Origin: Alphaproteobacteria bacterium
Lineage (GTDB): Bacteria; Pseudomonadota; Alphaproteobacteria; UBA8366; GCA-2717185
Assembly (NCBI GenBank): GCA_012103325.1
Contig: WLWY01000005.1
Coordinates: forward strand, 62,001 to 126,000
Direction of reading: 5' to 3'
Length of the DNA: 64,000 nt
This document shows, piece by piece, positions 1-8,525 of the stretch. The position numbers and the translations under genes were made by a program. The notes under the pieces were generated by a model. It did no database searches. It saw nothing but the letters and a program-made list of their open reading frames with translations, and had not been told where the DNA came from. The first letter of the stretch is position 1, and each line of letters begins with the position of its first letter.

Positions 1-1
1 G

Positions 2-709
2 CGCGCCGTCGTGAACACAGATGCAGTATCGTCAGCGCTGAAGGGTACAGATGCTTTTTATCCAGTGCTCGGCGCCTGGCTTGGCGCAACGCTCGGGGAA
101 ATAGTCGCGGCCGTCGATGGCCTCCCATCCGGCCTGTCGGACGACCGGTTGAAAGCCATCGCCGCCGGGGCGGCGTCGACGGGGGCTATCGGTCTTTTCC
201 ATATTGTCGGTGTTACACCGGAAGCGGCGACGGTGAAGGACGCGTGTGGCGGAGGCGAGCCTGAAATGGAAGTAGCGCTGACGCCCGAGATGGTTCGGCA
301 GACCCGAGATCGCCTGTCGACAGTCGACGATGAGCGTATCGACGCCGTGGCCGTCGGCAGTCCCCATTTTTCGAGAGCCGAGTTCGCGGCCCTTGCCGCC
401 CTGTCGCGAGGACAGAAATTTGCCATACCGTTCTACGCTTGCACGGGACGGGACGTTCTTTCCACGCTTGCAAACAGCGGAGAGCAAACCGCGCTGGAAG
501 AAGCGGGTGTCGTGTTCGTTGTCGATACCTGTGTCGTTGTCGCGCCCATCTTGCCGGAGGCTGGCGGTGTGCTGATGACCAACTCGGCCAAGTTCGCCCA
601 TTACGGCCCCGCCAATACCGGGTTCGAGGTCGTCTATGGCAGTTTGTCCGATTGCGTCGCTTCGGCCGTCGCGGGCCGCGTCGTTCGGGATGAGACGGTA
701 TGGCGGTAA
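2..709 (+). CDS. Aconitase X large (catalytic) subunit, C-terminal part
   Basis: The frame is open to the window edge, so the N-terminal part of the gene lies outside; about 235 residues are visible. The sequence matches the C-terminal part of the aconitase X catalytic domain (DUF521), including a cysteine in a VVDTC motif and a later MTNSAKFAHYGP segment near the active site. Some bacterial two-subunit AcnX enzymes dehydrate cis-3-hydroxy-L-proline; whether this one does is inference. The stop overlaps the start of the small-subunit gene by 10 bases, the usual translational coupling for this pair. Confidence 0.85.
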   Translation, partial: RAVVNTDAVSSALKGTDAFYPVLGAWLGATLGEIVAAVDGLPSGLSDDRLKAIAAGAASTGAIGLFHIVGVTPEAATVKDACGGGEPEMEVALTPEMVRQTRDRLSTVDDERIDAVAVGSPHFSRAEFAALAALSRGQKFAIPFYACTGRDVLSTLANSGEQTALEEAGVVFVVDTCVVVAPILPEAGGVLMTNSAKFAHYGPANTGFEVVYGSLSDCVASAVAGRVVRDETVWR

Positions 710-1110
710 CCTTGCAGGGCGAGGTTCTGATAGACGGGACGGCGGAAGGGCCGCTCTTCCGCATGGCGAAACCGATCAGCTTCTGGGGCGGGGTCGATCC
801 GGCGAGTGGCCGGGTGACGGACCCAAGGCATCCCGATCACGGCGCCTCCGTCTCAGGGACGGTATTGGCGCTTTCGGAAACCATCGGCTCGAGCTCGTCC
901 AGTGCCGTTATGCTGGAGTTGATCGCCGCTGGGCTGGCGCCGCGCGCTTTACTGCTTGGCCGGCCGGACGCAATTCTGACGCTCGGTGTTGTGGTCGCGC
1001 GGGAAATGGAGATCGGATCGATTCCGGTGCTGCGCGTGCCGGTCGAACAGTTACCGCAAGACGGCTATGCGCGTATTGGCGAAGGCGGCGAAATAACGTT
1101 TGCAAGCTGA
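700..1110 (+). CDS. Aconitase X small (swivel) subunit, DUF126
   Basis: This 136-residue protein is a complete DUF126 swivel domain, which forms the lid of the AcnX active site. The serine-rich loop GSSSSSAVMLELI (about residues 65-77) corresponds to the conserved GS.S...V.LEL substrate-binding loop of the family. It starts inside the end of the large-subunit gene (10-base overlap) and is followed 54 bases later by an APH-fold kinase. It probably forms a heterodimeric dehydratase with the upstream product. Substrate is not decided by the sequence; cis-3-hydroxyproline is the best-known bacterial one. Confidence 0.85.
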   Translation: MAVTLQGEVLIDGTAEGPLFRMAKPISFWGGVDPASGRVTDPRHPDHGASVSGTVLALSETIGSSSSSAVMLELIAAGLAPRALLLGRPDAILTLGVVVAREMEIGSIPVLRVPVEQLPQDGYARIGEGGEITFAS

Positions 1111-1164
1111 TGCGCGCTGCTATTCTGCCCGCCAAGAAAAAGCAGAGCCGAAGGTAGGGAGACG

Positions 1165-2232
1165 ATGAGCGACAGAATACCCACCACAGCAACGATGGAT
1201 GCGGTGCCGGTGCTGGAGAAACACCGGTTCGACGAGGCTGCGCTGTCCCGTTACATGGAAGCGCATGTAGAGGGCTACGAGGGTCCGCTGGAAGTCGGCC
1301 AGAGCATGGGCGGGATGTCGAATCCGACTTTCATCCTGCGCGACGGCAATGGGACGCGCTACGTGCTGCGCAAGAAGCCGCCGGGCAAGCTATTGCCGTC
1401 GGCGCATGCGGTCGACCGTGAGTTTCGCGTCATCTCCGCGCTTGGTCAGACTGAGGTGCCGGTCGCCAAGGCCTATGCGTTGTGTGAGGACGAGTCGGTC
1501 ATCGGGCAGACTTTCTACATCATGGAGTTCAAGGACGGCCGTGTATTCCGCGACATGTCGCTGCCCGAACTGCCGCCAACGGAGCGGGCTGCCATCTACG
1601 ACGCCATGAACGATGCGCTGGCGAAGCTGCATATGGTCGATTACGAAGCGATAGGTCTTGGCGACTATGGCCGCGTCGGCGGCTACATCGCGCGTCAGGT
1701 TAGCCGCTGGAGCAAGCAGTACGCGGCCAGCAAGACCGAAGACATCGACGCCATGGACAAGCTGATGGCATGGCTGCCGGAGCATATCCCCGACGACAGC
1801 CTGACGACCGTCGCGCATGGCGATTTCCGTCTGGAAAATATCATCTTCCATCCCACCGAACCCACGGTGCTGGCCGTGGTCGATTGGGAACTCGGCACGC
1901 TCGGCAACCCGCTCTCCGATCTCGCCTATAATTGCCTGCCTTATGTTTGGCCGGACGAGGGACGCGGCGATCTCATCGGGATCGATTTCGCCAACTACGG
2001 GATCCCGTCCGAAGAAGATTACGTCGCCGCCTATTGCCGCCGCACTGGCCGCGCCGGTGTCGACGACTGGACGTTCTATGTCGTGCTATCGCTTTTCCGG
2101 ATCTCCGCGATTATCCAGGGTGTCTACTACCGCGGTCTGCAAGGCAATGCACCGTCGGCGGCGGCATTGGAACGCAAGGAATCCTGCCGCATGCTGTCGG
2201 AGATCGCGTGGGACATGGTGGAGAAAGGTTAG
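1165..2232 (+). CDS. APH-fold phosphotransferase (ACAD10/11 N-domain or LvaA type)
   Basis: This 355-residue protein of the aminoglycoside-phosphotransferase fold has the catalytic loop HGDFRLENI (218-226, Asp220 as base) and the metal-binding VVDWELGTLGNP (from 238). The start is the ATG preceded by GGGAGA at good spacing. Members with this signature correspond to the kinase half of animal ACAD10/ACAD11 and to Pseudomonas LvaA, which phosphorylate 4-hydroxyacyl-CoA so that the phosphate can be eliminated by a partner acyl-CoA dehydrogenase. An ACAD11-like dehydrogenase is encoded at 11298-12533, so a split version of that system is plausible. It is not an antibiotic-resistance enzyme. Confidence 0.85.
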   Translation: MSDRIPTTATMDAVPVLEKHRFDEAALSRYMEAHVEGYEGPLEVGQSMGGMSNPTFILRDGNGTRYVLRKKPPGKLLPSAHAVDREFRVISALGQTEVPVAKAYALCEDESVIGQTFYIMEFKDGRVFRDMSLPELPPTERAAIYDAMNDALAKLHMVDYEAIGLGDYGRVGGYIARQVSRWSKQYAASKTEDIDAMDKLMAWLPEHIPDDSLTTVAHGDFRLENIIFHPTEPTVLAVVDWELGTLGNPLSDLAYNCLPYVWPDEGRGDLIGIDFANYGIPSEEDYVAAYCRRTGRAGVDDWTFYVVLSLFRISAIIQGVYYRGLQGNAPSAAALERKESCRMLSEIAWDMVEKG

Positions 2233-2234
2233 AA

Positions 2235-2354
2235 GTCGACGACTACATTATAGAGGTCTTCGACGACGGCACCGAATTTTCCGCCAATCCCAACAGCATG
2301 GTATTGCGCCCTCCGAACGTCTTTCCACGCCGAATGGCTGGTGAGACCGTAGTC
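2235..2354 (+). other. Coding-like stretch without a start codon
   Basis: Read in the frame starting at 2235, the sequence gives a protein-like string (VDDYIIEVFDDGTEF, then SANPNSMVLRPPNVFPRR) with codon use like its neighbours. There is no ATG, GTG or TTG in a sensible place and no ribosome-binding site. It follows the kinase stop directly. It may be the remnant of a small gene or chance; I recognise no family. Confidence 0.25.
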
Positions 2355-2362
2355 TCACCAGC
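2337..2362. terminator. Perfect hairpin over a stop codon
   Basis: An 11-base stem (GCTGGTGAGAC, loop CGTA, GTCTCACCAGC) covers the stop codon of the leftward gene at 2355-2753. No T-run follows on either side. It may end transcription from both sides or stabilise the messages; the position between converging reading directions fits a shared terminator. Confidence 0.45.
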
Positions 2363-2753
2363 ACTCGTGGGTGGGCCGAGTATGTTCGAGCGCCACGATC
2401 TGAAAATCGTCCTGATAGATCGGCAAGCCCGGTTCTGCTGTCCAGTGACGAGTCACGGGATAACCGATTTCGTTCAGGATAACGCACATATCGCGCATCC
2501 GGCCGATGTGCGGCGCCGCATTGCCTCGGAACCAACACACACCGATGCCGGTGCTCGCGCGACCCATTCGACGCTGAAACCGGTTGGGAACTGGTAGGTG
2601 TGCCTCGAACCAAAGGAGATTCTCGCACAAGGGGGCGCGGTAGTAGGCAGGCTGGTCCTGGTCCTGCGCCATTGCATAGGCAAGATAAAACGGACCATTG
2701 GACATGGCCCTCGGGTCCTGCCGGCTGGACGCGATGAATCGAAGGTAAGGCAT
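2355..2753 (-). CDS. Hypothetical protein, 132 residues
   Basis: I do not recognise a family. The translation looks like a real folded protein: hydrophobic and charged residues alternate normally, there are three cysteines, no signal peptide and no membrane segment. The central part (RGNAAPHIGRMRDMCVILNE) reads as a helix-forming core. Codon choice is GC-rich at third positions like the neighbouring genes. A perfect hairpin overlaps its stop codon. There is no strong ribosome-binding site before the ATG, and the long leftward frame over 2248-2910 is a competing shadow, so confidence is moderate. Confidence 0.5.
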   Translation of the reverse strand: MPYLRFIASSRQDPRAMSNGPFYLAYAMAQDQDQPAYYRAPLCENLLWFEAHLPVPNRFQRRMGRASTGIGVCWFRGNAAPHIGRMRDMCVILNEIGYPVTRHWTAEPGLPIYQDDFQIVALEHTRPTHECW

Positions 2754-3087
2754 GAGGAGCCCCCCAGTCTTGTACAGATAAGTGATCGAGGTCGCCGCGG
2801 CGGCGTATCGCTGCCGGGGAGATGGAATGCCGCCCTAGCGTGGGGGACTGGACCTCAATTTCTGTACAAACATCGGGATGCTCCGTTGGGGTTAACGCTA
2901 CCCTAAGCACGGGAAAGGCACGGCGCGTTATCTATTGTGAATCCGTGCAGCCGTCAATCCTTGTGACGCCTTTGGCCATTGGAGCGGACAAAGTACTCCA
3001 TGCTTTTTGCCTCCGCTGAGGAGCCAATTTGGCATATGTGCTGTCGCGGTTTACGAATAAGGGCGAACCGATGCAAGGAAACGGGCC
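2754..3087. other. Intergenic, no gene seen
   Basis: Roughly 330 bases between a leftward hypothetical gene and the rightward dioxygenase. Short frames here have no family resemblance. It probably carries the divergent promoters, but I see no convincing -35/-10 pair. Confidence 0.5.
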
Positions 3088-3940
3088 ATGCTGGACGTCA
3101 AAACCATACAGCCAATGTTGATCGTCGATGGGTTTGTCGGCGAGCTTGCGGGACTCGACCTTAGCGCGGGATCAGGCGCGGAGATGGAGGCGCTGCTGAC
3201 GCGTGCGCACCAGCAGTTTCCGGTGCTCGTGATCCGCGACCAATCGCTCGACACGAGTGCCTTTATGGATTTTGGCAAAGTTTTCGGCACCTTTGAGATC
3301 GATCATCATGTGCCCCAGTTCCAGGATAAGAACCACCCGGAAGTCGTTTATCTGACCAACCGCGATTCTGGCGGGCAGCCGGATCCGGCGTCAGCGGGGC
3401 GAGGGGCCGCTTGGCATGCGGACAGCACCTTCAAGGAATATCCGTGCGCGCATACCGTTCTCTACGCGTTAAAGATGCCGCGCCGGGGTGCCGGCACGCA
3501 TTTCGCGGACATGCATCGCGCCTACGAAACGCTGTCACCTGACATCAAAAAAAACCATCGAAGGGCGGCAAGCGAAGCACAAGTTCTCCGCTGGGCCGGC
3601 GGACGGTGGCGTTATTCCGATGACCGAGGAACAGGACGATATGCACCCGCCTGTAATCCATCCCATGGTCCGGATGCATCCGTCGAGCGGACGCAAGTCG
3701 CTCAATATCAATCCGCTGCATGTGTACGGTATCGTCGATATGCCGCAGGAAGAGGCGGCACCGTTGCTCGACGAGATTTTCGAGCACGCCCTGAATACTG
3801 ACTTCCAGCACCTCCACAATTACCGGGTGGGCGATCTCGTTATCTGGGACCAACGCTGCACCTGGCACAAGGCCGAGGCGGCATATTCGATGGATGAGCA
3901 TCGCCTGTTGATGCGCGCGAAAATCAGTGCGGTGGGATAA
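3088..3940 (+). pseudogene. TauD/TfdA 2-oxoglutarate dioxygenase with frameshift
   Basis: Two overlapping frames together make one normal-length (about 283 residues) Fe(II)/2-oxoglutarate dioxygenase. The first frame, from ATG 3088, holds the iron-binding H-x-D (WHADSTF, His110 and Asp112). The second frame, to stop 3940, holds the distal histidine (TWHKAEAAYSMDEHRLLMR) and the 2-oxoglutarate-binding arginine. The break falls in a run of eight A at 3547-3554: with seven A the frame reads through as DIKKTIEGRQ. So this is either a sequencing or assembly error in a homopolymer, a recent inactivating insertion, or slippage on the A-run. Everything else in the gene is intact. Confidence 0.85.
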
Positions 3941-3972
3941 TCGCGGGCCGGCACGCACACGGATTGAGAAAT

Positions 3973-5511
3973 ATGGATAACGGGTCAAAGAAGACGCTGG
4001 ACGACCACCGCCGGCGCGCGCGCGGCATGGGCGGTGAAGCGAGCGTCGAAAAAATCCATGCGCGCGGCAAGCTGACGGCGCGCGAGCGTCTCGATCTTCT
4101 GCTCGACCCGGACTCGTTCGTGGAGATAGGAATGCTGGCGCATAGTCAGCATGGCGACCTTAAGGACCGGACGCCGGCGGATGGCATGTTGGCCGGGTCA
4201 GGCAAGATCGACGGCCGGACGGTTTACGTGACCGCCGACGATGGCACCGTGCTGGCCGGCACGCGCGGGCGGGTGGCGGAGGTGAAGAACAAGCGGGTGC
4301 GCGACCTTGCCTTGAAACACGAGAAGCCCTTCATCGCCCTTATGGAGGCCGGTGCGGCCCGGGTGCAAGAAACCTATGGGGCGACGGCGGCGGGGCTTGG
4401 TTATCGGTTTGGCGATCATTTCAAGATGTCAGGCCGCGTGCCGCAGGTTGGCGCCGCCGTCGGTCCCTGTTTTGGCGGACCTTCCTTCACCGCAGCGCAA
4501 TCCGACTTCGTATCGATTGTAAAGGGTACCGGCTTCATCGGTATGTCGGGACCGCCCGTTGTGAAAGTTGGAATCGGCCTCGATACCACGAGCGAGGATA
4601 TCGGTGGCGGGGAGATGTCCGCGGTTGAAACCGGACAGGCCAGCTACCTCGCCGAGAGCGAAGCCGACTGCATGGCTTCGATCCGCGAATTTCTTTCCTA
4701 CCTGCCGTCGAATTGCAACGAAGCGCCGCCCCGCGCAGCGCCGAAACCTGCACCGGTCGAGAGTGCCGCGGGGCGTGAAGCGATCCATAACCTTGTTCCT
4801 GAAAATCATAGGCGCGCTTACAATATGCATAAGCTCGTCGAACTGCTGGTTGATGGCGGTGCGTATTTCGAGTTGAAGCGGGATCATGCGCGAAGCGTGA
4901 TCACCGCGTTTGCCCGCATGGACGGGTATTCGGTCGGGATCGTTGCGAACCAGCCGCTCCGCCAGGCCGGTACCATCGATGACAAGGGTTCGGCCAAGGT
5001 TCGGCAGTTCATCGATCTATGTGACGCCTTCCATATCCCGTTGATTTCGCTAATGGATTGCCCGGGCTTCCTGGTCGGGCCAGAGATCGAACGGCAACGC
5101 ATGGTAAGCCTCACCGGCCGGCTGCTGAATTCGATCTTCGGCGCGTCGGTGCCTCTGGTCACCGTCGTACTGCGCAAGGCAATTGGTCTCGCTTATATCG
5201 CGCTCGGTGGACGCGCCGTCGATCCGGATCTGTTGGTCGCCTGGCCGACCGCACGGTTCGATGTCATGGGCCCGGAAGCCGGAATAGAGCTGGTGCATGG
5301 TCGCGCGATCGCGAAGGCAGATGATCCGGAGCAAGCGCGCGACGGCATCCGAAAAAAGATCGAAGAAGAATCGAGCGCCTATGCCGCCGCCGGGATGGGC
5401 CTGATCGACGATGTGATCGCACCCGCGGAGACACGCGCCCGGATCCTCGAAGCCCTCGAGCGTTGCCGGGGCACGCAGGCTTATAGCTGGAAACACCGGA
5501 TCGACCCCTAA
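3973..5511 (+). CDS. Acyl-CoA carboxylase carboxyltransferase subunit
   Basis: This protein of about 512 residues has the two crotonase-like halves of the biotin-dependent carboxyltransferase family (propionyl-CoA carboxylase beta, methylmalonyl-CoA decarboxylase alpha). Typical segments are the N-terminal ARERLDLLLDPDSFVEI, the acyl-CoA oxyanion region around GTGFIGMSGPPVV, and C-terminal carboxybiotin-site segments FLVGPEIE and ALGGRAVDPD. I chose ATG 3973 over the upstream TTG 3964. No biotin carboxylase or biotin carrier gene is nearby, so its partner must be elsewhere, or it acts as a decarboxylase-type subunit. Exact acyl-CoA substrate unknown. Confidence 0.85.
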   Translation: MDNGSKKTLDDHRRRARGMGGEASVEKIHARGKLTARERLDLLLDPDSFVEIGMLAHSQHGDLKDRTPADGMLAGSGKIDGRTVYVTADDGTVLAGTRGRVAEVKNKRVRDLALKHEKPFIALMEAGAARVQETYGATAAGLGYRFGDHFKMSGRVPQVGAAVGPCFGGPSFTAAQSDFVSIVKGTGFIGMSGPPVVKVGIGLDTTSEDIGGGEMSAVETGQASYLAESEADCMASIREFLSYLPSNCNEAPPRAAPKPAPVESAAGREAIHNLVPENHRRAYNMHKLVELLVDGGAYFELKRDHARSVITAFARMDGYSVGIVANQPLRQAGTIDDKGSAKVRQFIDLCDAFHIPLISLMDCPGFLVGPEIERQRMVSLTGRLLNSIFGASVPLVTVVLRKAIGLAYIALGGRAVDPDLLVAWPTARFDVMGPEAGIELVHGRAIAKADDPEQARDGIRKKIEEESSAYAAAGMGLIDDVIAPAETRARILEALERCRGTQAYSWKHRIDP

Positions 5512-5580
5512 GACGGATCGGGATTGCGACGGTGCGCGTCAGATTGGATAGTAAGCTGTGAGTCGCATGGGAGGATATAG

Positions 5581-6447
5581 ATGCGTATCGAAGCGATCGG
5601 CGGCAACTTTGCCCATGAAGTGAAAGATTTTCCGCTCTGGGAGCCGGTTGCCGATGCAGATGCGGCGGCCATCCGTGATGTCTTCCGCGAATGTGGCGTC
5701 TTGGTTTTTCGCCGTCAGGCGCTTTCCGAAGGAGAACTACTCACCTTTGGAAAGATGATCGGCGAACCGGATCTCTATGCGGAGACCGGCTGGCTATCGA
5801 CTTATCCGGAGGTCATCATTCTCTCAAACATGCGAGGTCAGGATGGAGAGATGCTGGGCGGCCTCGCAAACAAGCCACTTACTTGGCATACCGATCAATC
5901 CTATTACACCACACCCGTCACGGGTTGTTTCCTCTACGGTGTGGAGTTGCCGGAGGAAGGCGGAAGCACAAGTTGGGCAAGCCTCTACCGCTCGTACGAG
6001 ACGCTGTCGCCAGAACTCGCGAAGGCTGTCGACGGCGCCATCGGGACCTTCAGCTTCGCCGCACGTGTTGGCACGAATCTCAAACAGGGAGACAATCACG
6101 ACCGCGCCAAACGTCTTGCCGAGACTCCGGACGTCAAACATCCGCTGGTCAACATCGAGCCGGGCACCGGCAGGAAAGCACTCTATATCGATCCGAATAC
6201 GGTTACCGGTATCGATGGAATGCCGCAGGACGAAGCCGATGATCTGTTGGATCGATTGCTAGCGCATGCGACACAGCCGGCCCATGTATACGATCATGAT
6301 TGGGGGCCGGGAGATCTTGTGCTCTGGGACAACGCGGTCGTGCTCCACAAGCGAGACGGTTTTTCGGAAAAGTACAACCGGCTGGTCAAGCGGATGATCA
6401 TCAACCTAGATCCATCCCGACACATAATCCCGCCTGTTGCGGCGTAG
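5581..6447 (+). CDS. TauD/TfdA family 2-oxoglutarate dioxygenase
   Basis: An intact 288-residue Fe(II)/2-oxoglutarate-dependent dioxygenase. The metal triad is H103-x-D105 (TWHTDQSYY) and His256 (VVLHKRDGF), with Arg271 placed to bind the 2-oxoglutarate carboxylate. ATG 5581 follows GGGAGGATATAG. It is one of three such enzymes within 7 kb, all only distantly alike, so they are not recent duplicates. Members hydroxylate taurine, aryloxyacetates, carnitine precursors and other small acids; the substrate cannot be read from the sequence. Confidence 0.88.
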   Translation: MRIEAIGGNFAHEVKDFPLWEPVADADAAAIRDVFRECGVLVFRRQALSEGELLTFGKMIGEPDLYAETGWLSTYPEVIILSNMRGQDGEMLGGLANKPLTWHTDQSYYTTPVTGCFLYGVELPEEGGSTSWASLYRSYETLSPELAKAVDGAIGTFSFAARVGTNLKQGDNHDRAKRLAETPDVKHPLVNIEPGTGRKALYIDPNTVTGIDGMPQDEADDLLDRLLAHATQPAHVYDHDWGPGDLVLWDNAVVLHKRDGFSEKYNRLVKRMIINLDPSRHIIPPVAA

Positions 6448-6466
6448 CTGAAAGAACGAGGGAACG

Positions 6467-7276
6467 ATGGATATTGGCGTTTCGATCCGGAACATGGGTA
6501 CGCAGTCTACTCGCGAACTGATGGCCGCGTGCGCACGGGCTGTGGAAGAAATGGGGTTCGAGTCGATCTGGATTACCGATCACATCGCCATCCCGCCGGA
6601 CGATGCCGAAGGCAGTGGTGGCCGGTATATGGACACTCTGACGACGCTTGCCTGGCTGGCGGGGATCACCGAACGGGTCAAGCTCGGCTCCGGCGTGCTG
6701 ATCCTGCCCTATCGGGCGGCGCTGCCGACAGCGAAGCAGGTCGCGACCGTGCAGGAGCTGAGTGGCAACCGGCTGGTCCTGGGAGTAGGGATCGGCTGGA
6801 TGGATGCCGAATTTCACGCTCTCGGCGTCGACCGGCGTGCCCGCGGCCGCATTTCGGACGAGATGCTGGGTTTCTTTCACGACTGTTTCGCGCAGGACGA
6901 GGTCGAAGCCAACGGGCAGGCGTTTTTGTTCAAGCCACGCCCGCCACGGCCGCCCATCCTGATCGGCGGCCGGGCGCCGCATGCGATTGAGCGCGCCGCA
7001 AAATACGGCGATGGCTGGTTTCCGATGGCGCGCGGTCCGCACGATGTTGCTTCGGCATTGCCGCAATACCGAGAGCTGAGCGAAGCGGCGCACAAACCAC
7101 CGGGCACCATTACCGTGTCGGTGCGATTACCCCTGGCGGACCCAGGGCATTCGCGCGACCTCTTGGACGAATACCGCAGCGTTGGCGTGGACCGGCTGAT
7201 TTGCGGCATGCGCTATGACACGATCGACGAGTACCGAGAGCAGCTTGACCGGTTGAAGGGCGCGTTGGACGCGTAA
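6467..7276 (+). CDS. LLM-class (luciferase-like) flavin oxidoreductase
   Basis: This 269-residue TIM-barrel protein belongs to the luciferase-like monooxygenase superfamily, of the branch often labelled F420-dependent. Characteristic parts are the N-terminal MDIGVSIRNMG strand, ESIWITDHIAIPP, the KLGSGVLILPYR strand and RLVLGVGIGWMDAEF. It lies 19 bases after the dioxygenase and is probably co-transcribed with it. Alphaproteobacteria usually run such enzymes on FMNH2 from a partner reductase; no partner is seen next to it. Confidence 0.85.
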   Translation: MDIGVSIRNMGTQSTRELMAACARAVEEMGFESIWITDHIAIPPDDAEGSGGRYMDTLTTLAWLAGITERVKLGSGVLILPYRAALPTAKQVATVQELSGNRLVLGVGIGWMDAEFHALGVDRRARGRISDEMLGFFHDCFAQDEVEANGQAFLFKPRPPRPPILIGGRAPHAIERAAKYGDGWFPMARGPHDVASALPQYRELSEAAHKPPGTITVSVRLPLADPGHSRDLLDEYRSVGVDRLICGMRYDTIDEYREQLDRLKGALDA

Positions 7277-7293
7277 CAGGCCGCGTCCAACGC
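7262..7293. terminator. Bidirectional hairpin over the end of the LLM gene
   Basis: A perfect 12-base inverted repeat (GCGTTGGACGCG / CGCGTCCAACGC, 8-base loop) includes the stop codon region of the rightward LLM gene and lies just before the stop of the converging leftward gene at 7300. A short T-containing stretch follows on the + side. It probably serves both transcripts. Confidence 0.65.
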
Positions 7294-7299
7294 ATTGAT

Positions 7300-7578
7300 T
7301 TACGCAGCCTTCAACCGCTCGCCTTCCTCGATTTCGGCTGCCTCGATTGCCTTCGTCAGAGCGGCGTTCAACGCTTTCGCCGACTCCAGCGTCAGTTCCA
7401 CGGCGGCCCGCGCACCGGGTTCGAGTCTCTGATTCATGAAATCGATGGTGATGGCCTCTTCCAGTAGGGCGTAATGCGGGTGGTCATAGGACACGACTGC
7501 GTGCGTGAGAGGGAACCATCCATTATTGCCTTTGCCGGAACCTTCGGCATCGACGATCTCGACTATTGACGTGCACAT
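7300..7578 (-). CDS. Small conserved-looking hypothetical protein
   Basis: A 92-residue acidic cytoplasmic protein starting MCTSIVEIVDAEGSG. The N-terminal half is beta-rich with an aromatic patch (NGWFPLTHAVVSYDHPHYALLEE); the C-terminal half is a predicted amphipathic helix rich in Ala and Glu. It resembles proteins annotated DUF6295, but I am not certain of that assignment. It lies 8 bases downstream of a dienelactone hydrolase gene on the same strand, so the two form an operon and may work on the same pathway. Confidence 0.7.
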   Translation of the reverse strand: MCTSIVEIVDAEGSGKGNNGWFPLTHAVVSYDHPHYALLEEAITIDFMNQRLEPGARAAVELTLESAKALNAALTKAIEAAEIEEGERLKAA

Positions 7579-7586
7579 AGTGTCGT

Positions 7587-8333
7587 TTACCCCGCCAAGC
7601 GTTTTTCGAAGAAGGCGAAGACCTTCTGCCAGCCATCCAGCGCCTGCTCGATGCAGTACACTGGCCGGTCGTAGTAGAAGAAGCCGTGCCCGGCGCCGTC
7701 GTAACGATGAAACTCGTAATCCTTGCTGTGCTTCTTCAGCTCTTCCTCGTGCTGGTCCACTTGTTCTGGATTCGGCGCCCGGTCTTCATTCCCGAACAGG
7801 CCGAGTAGTGGACAGGAGAGATCCGCGGTCATGTCGATCGGCTGCACCGGCTGTTTCTCCGGCCGGTCGTCCTCAGCCTGCACCACACGGCCGCCCCACA
7901 GTTCGATAACGGCGTCGATGCTGCTGGTCTTGCAGGCGTACAGGAAAGCCTGCCGCCCGCCCGAGCAACTGCCGATCACGCCGACCTTGCCGTTAAGCCA
8001 GGGCTGCGCCCGCAACCACTGCACCGCGCCCTCGGTATCGCCGACCATTTGATCGTCGGCGACTCCGCCCTCGGCGCGCGCCTTTGCCGCGACATCGGCG
8101 GCGTTGCCCTCGCCCAACCGGTGATAGAGGTTATGGCTGATGGCAGCATAGCCGTGATGGGCGAACTTGCGGGTTGCCTCGCGATAGAATTCGTCCCAGC
8201 CGGGAAGATGATGGATCAGAACGACGCCGGGGAATGGACCAGAGCCGAGAGGTCGCGCGGCATAAGCCGAGACCATCTCGTTGTTGTGACCGTTGATCGA
8301 TAAAGTTTCCGCAATCATGCCTTCGTAAGCCAT
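7587..8333 (-). CDS. Dienelactone hydrolase family protein
   Basis: This 248-residue alpha/beta hydrolase has the cysteine nucleophile elbow GSCSGG (Cys123), Asp184 in GNEDRAPNP and His216 in GAGHGFF, the Cys-Asp-His triad of dienelactone hydrolases. The HHLPGWDEF strand near the N terminus supplies the oxyanion site. The frame extends 13 codons further, but AGAGGAGG lies seven bases before the ATG at 8333, which fixes the start there. Such enzymes open lactones in aromatic degradation or hydrolyse small esters; the substrate here is unknown. Confidence 0.88.
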   Translation of the reverse strand: MAYEGMIAETLSINGHNNEMVSAYAARPLGSGPFPGVVLIHHLPGWDEFYREATRKFAHHGYAAISHNLYHRLGEGNAADVAAKARAEGGVADDQMVGDTEGAVQWLRAQPWLNGKVGVIGSCSGGRQAFLYACKTSSIDAVIELWGGRVVQAEDDRPEKQPVQPIDMTADLSCPLLGLFGNEDRAPNPEQVDQHEEELKKHSKDYEFHRYDGAGHGFFYYDRPVYCIEQALDGWQKVFAFFEKRLAG

Positions 8334-8525
8334 CTTCGCTACCTCCTCTGCATATACAATTAGGGCTGTCATTCTTCGGGATACATCGGTTCCCGGAGAG
8401 TGCGTATTGTTCTTTCCGCTAATGATAGGCTGGACTCGCGCCCGGGGTCCATTGCCGACGCCGATTGCGCGGCAATGGCGCGCTGGCTATCGTTGGGCGA
8501 GGCTCTTACGCGTTCAACCGGTGAG

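Noticed and set aside
1165..2232. Aminoglycoside resistance gene
   Set aside because: The fold is shared, but the motif context (VVDWELGTLGNP) is that of ACAD10/11-type metabolic kinases.
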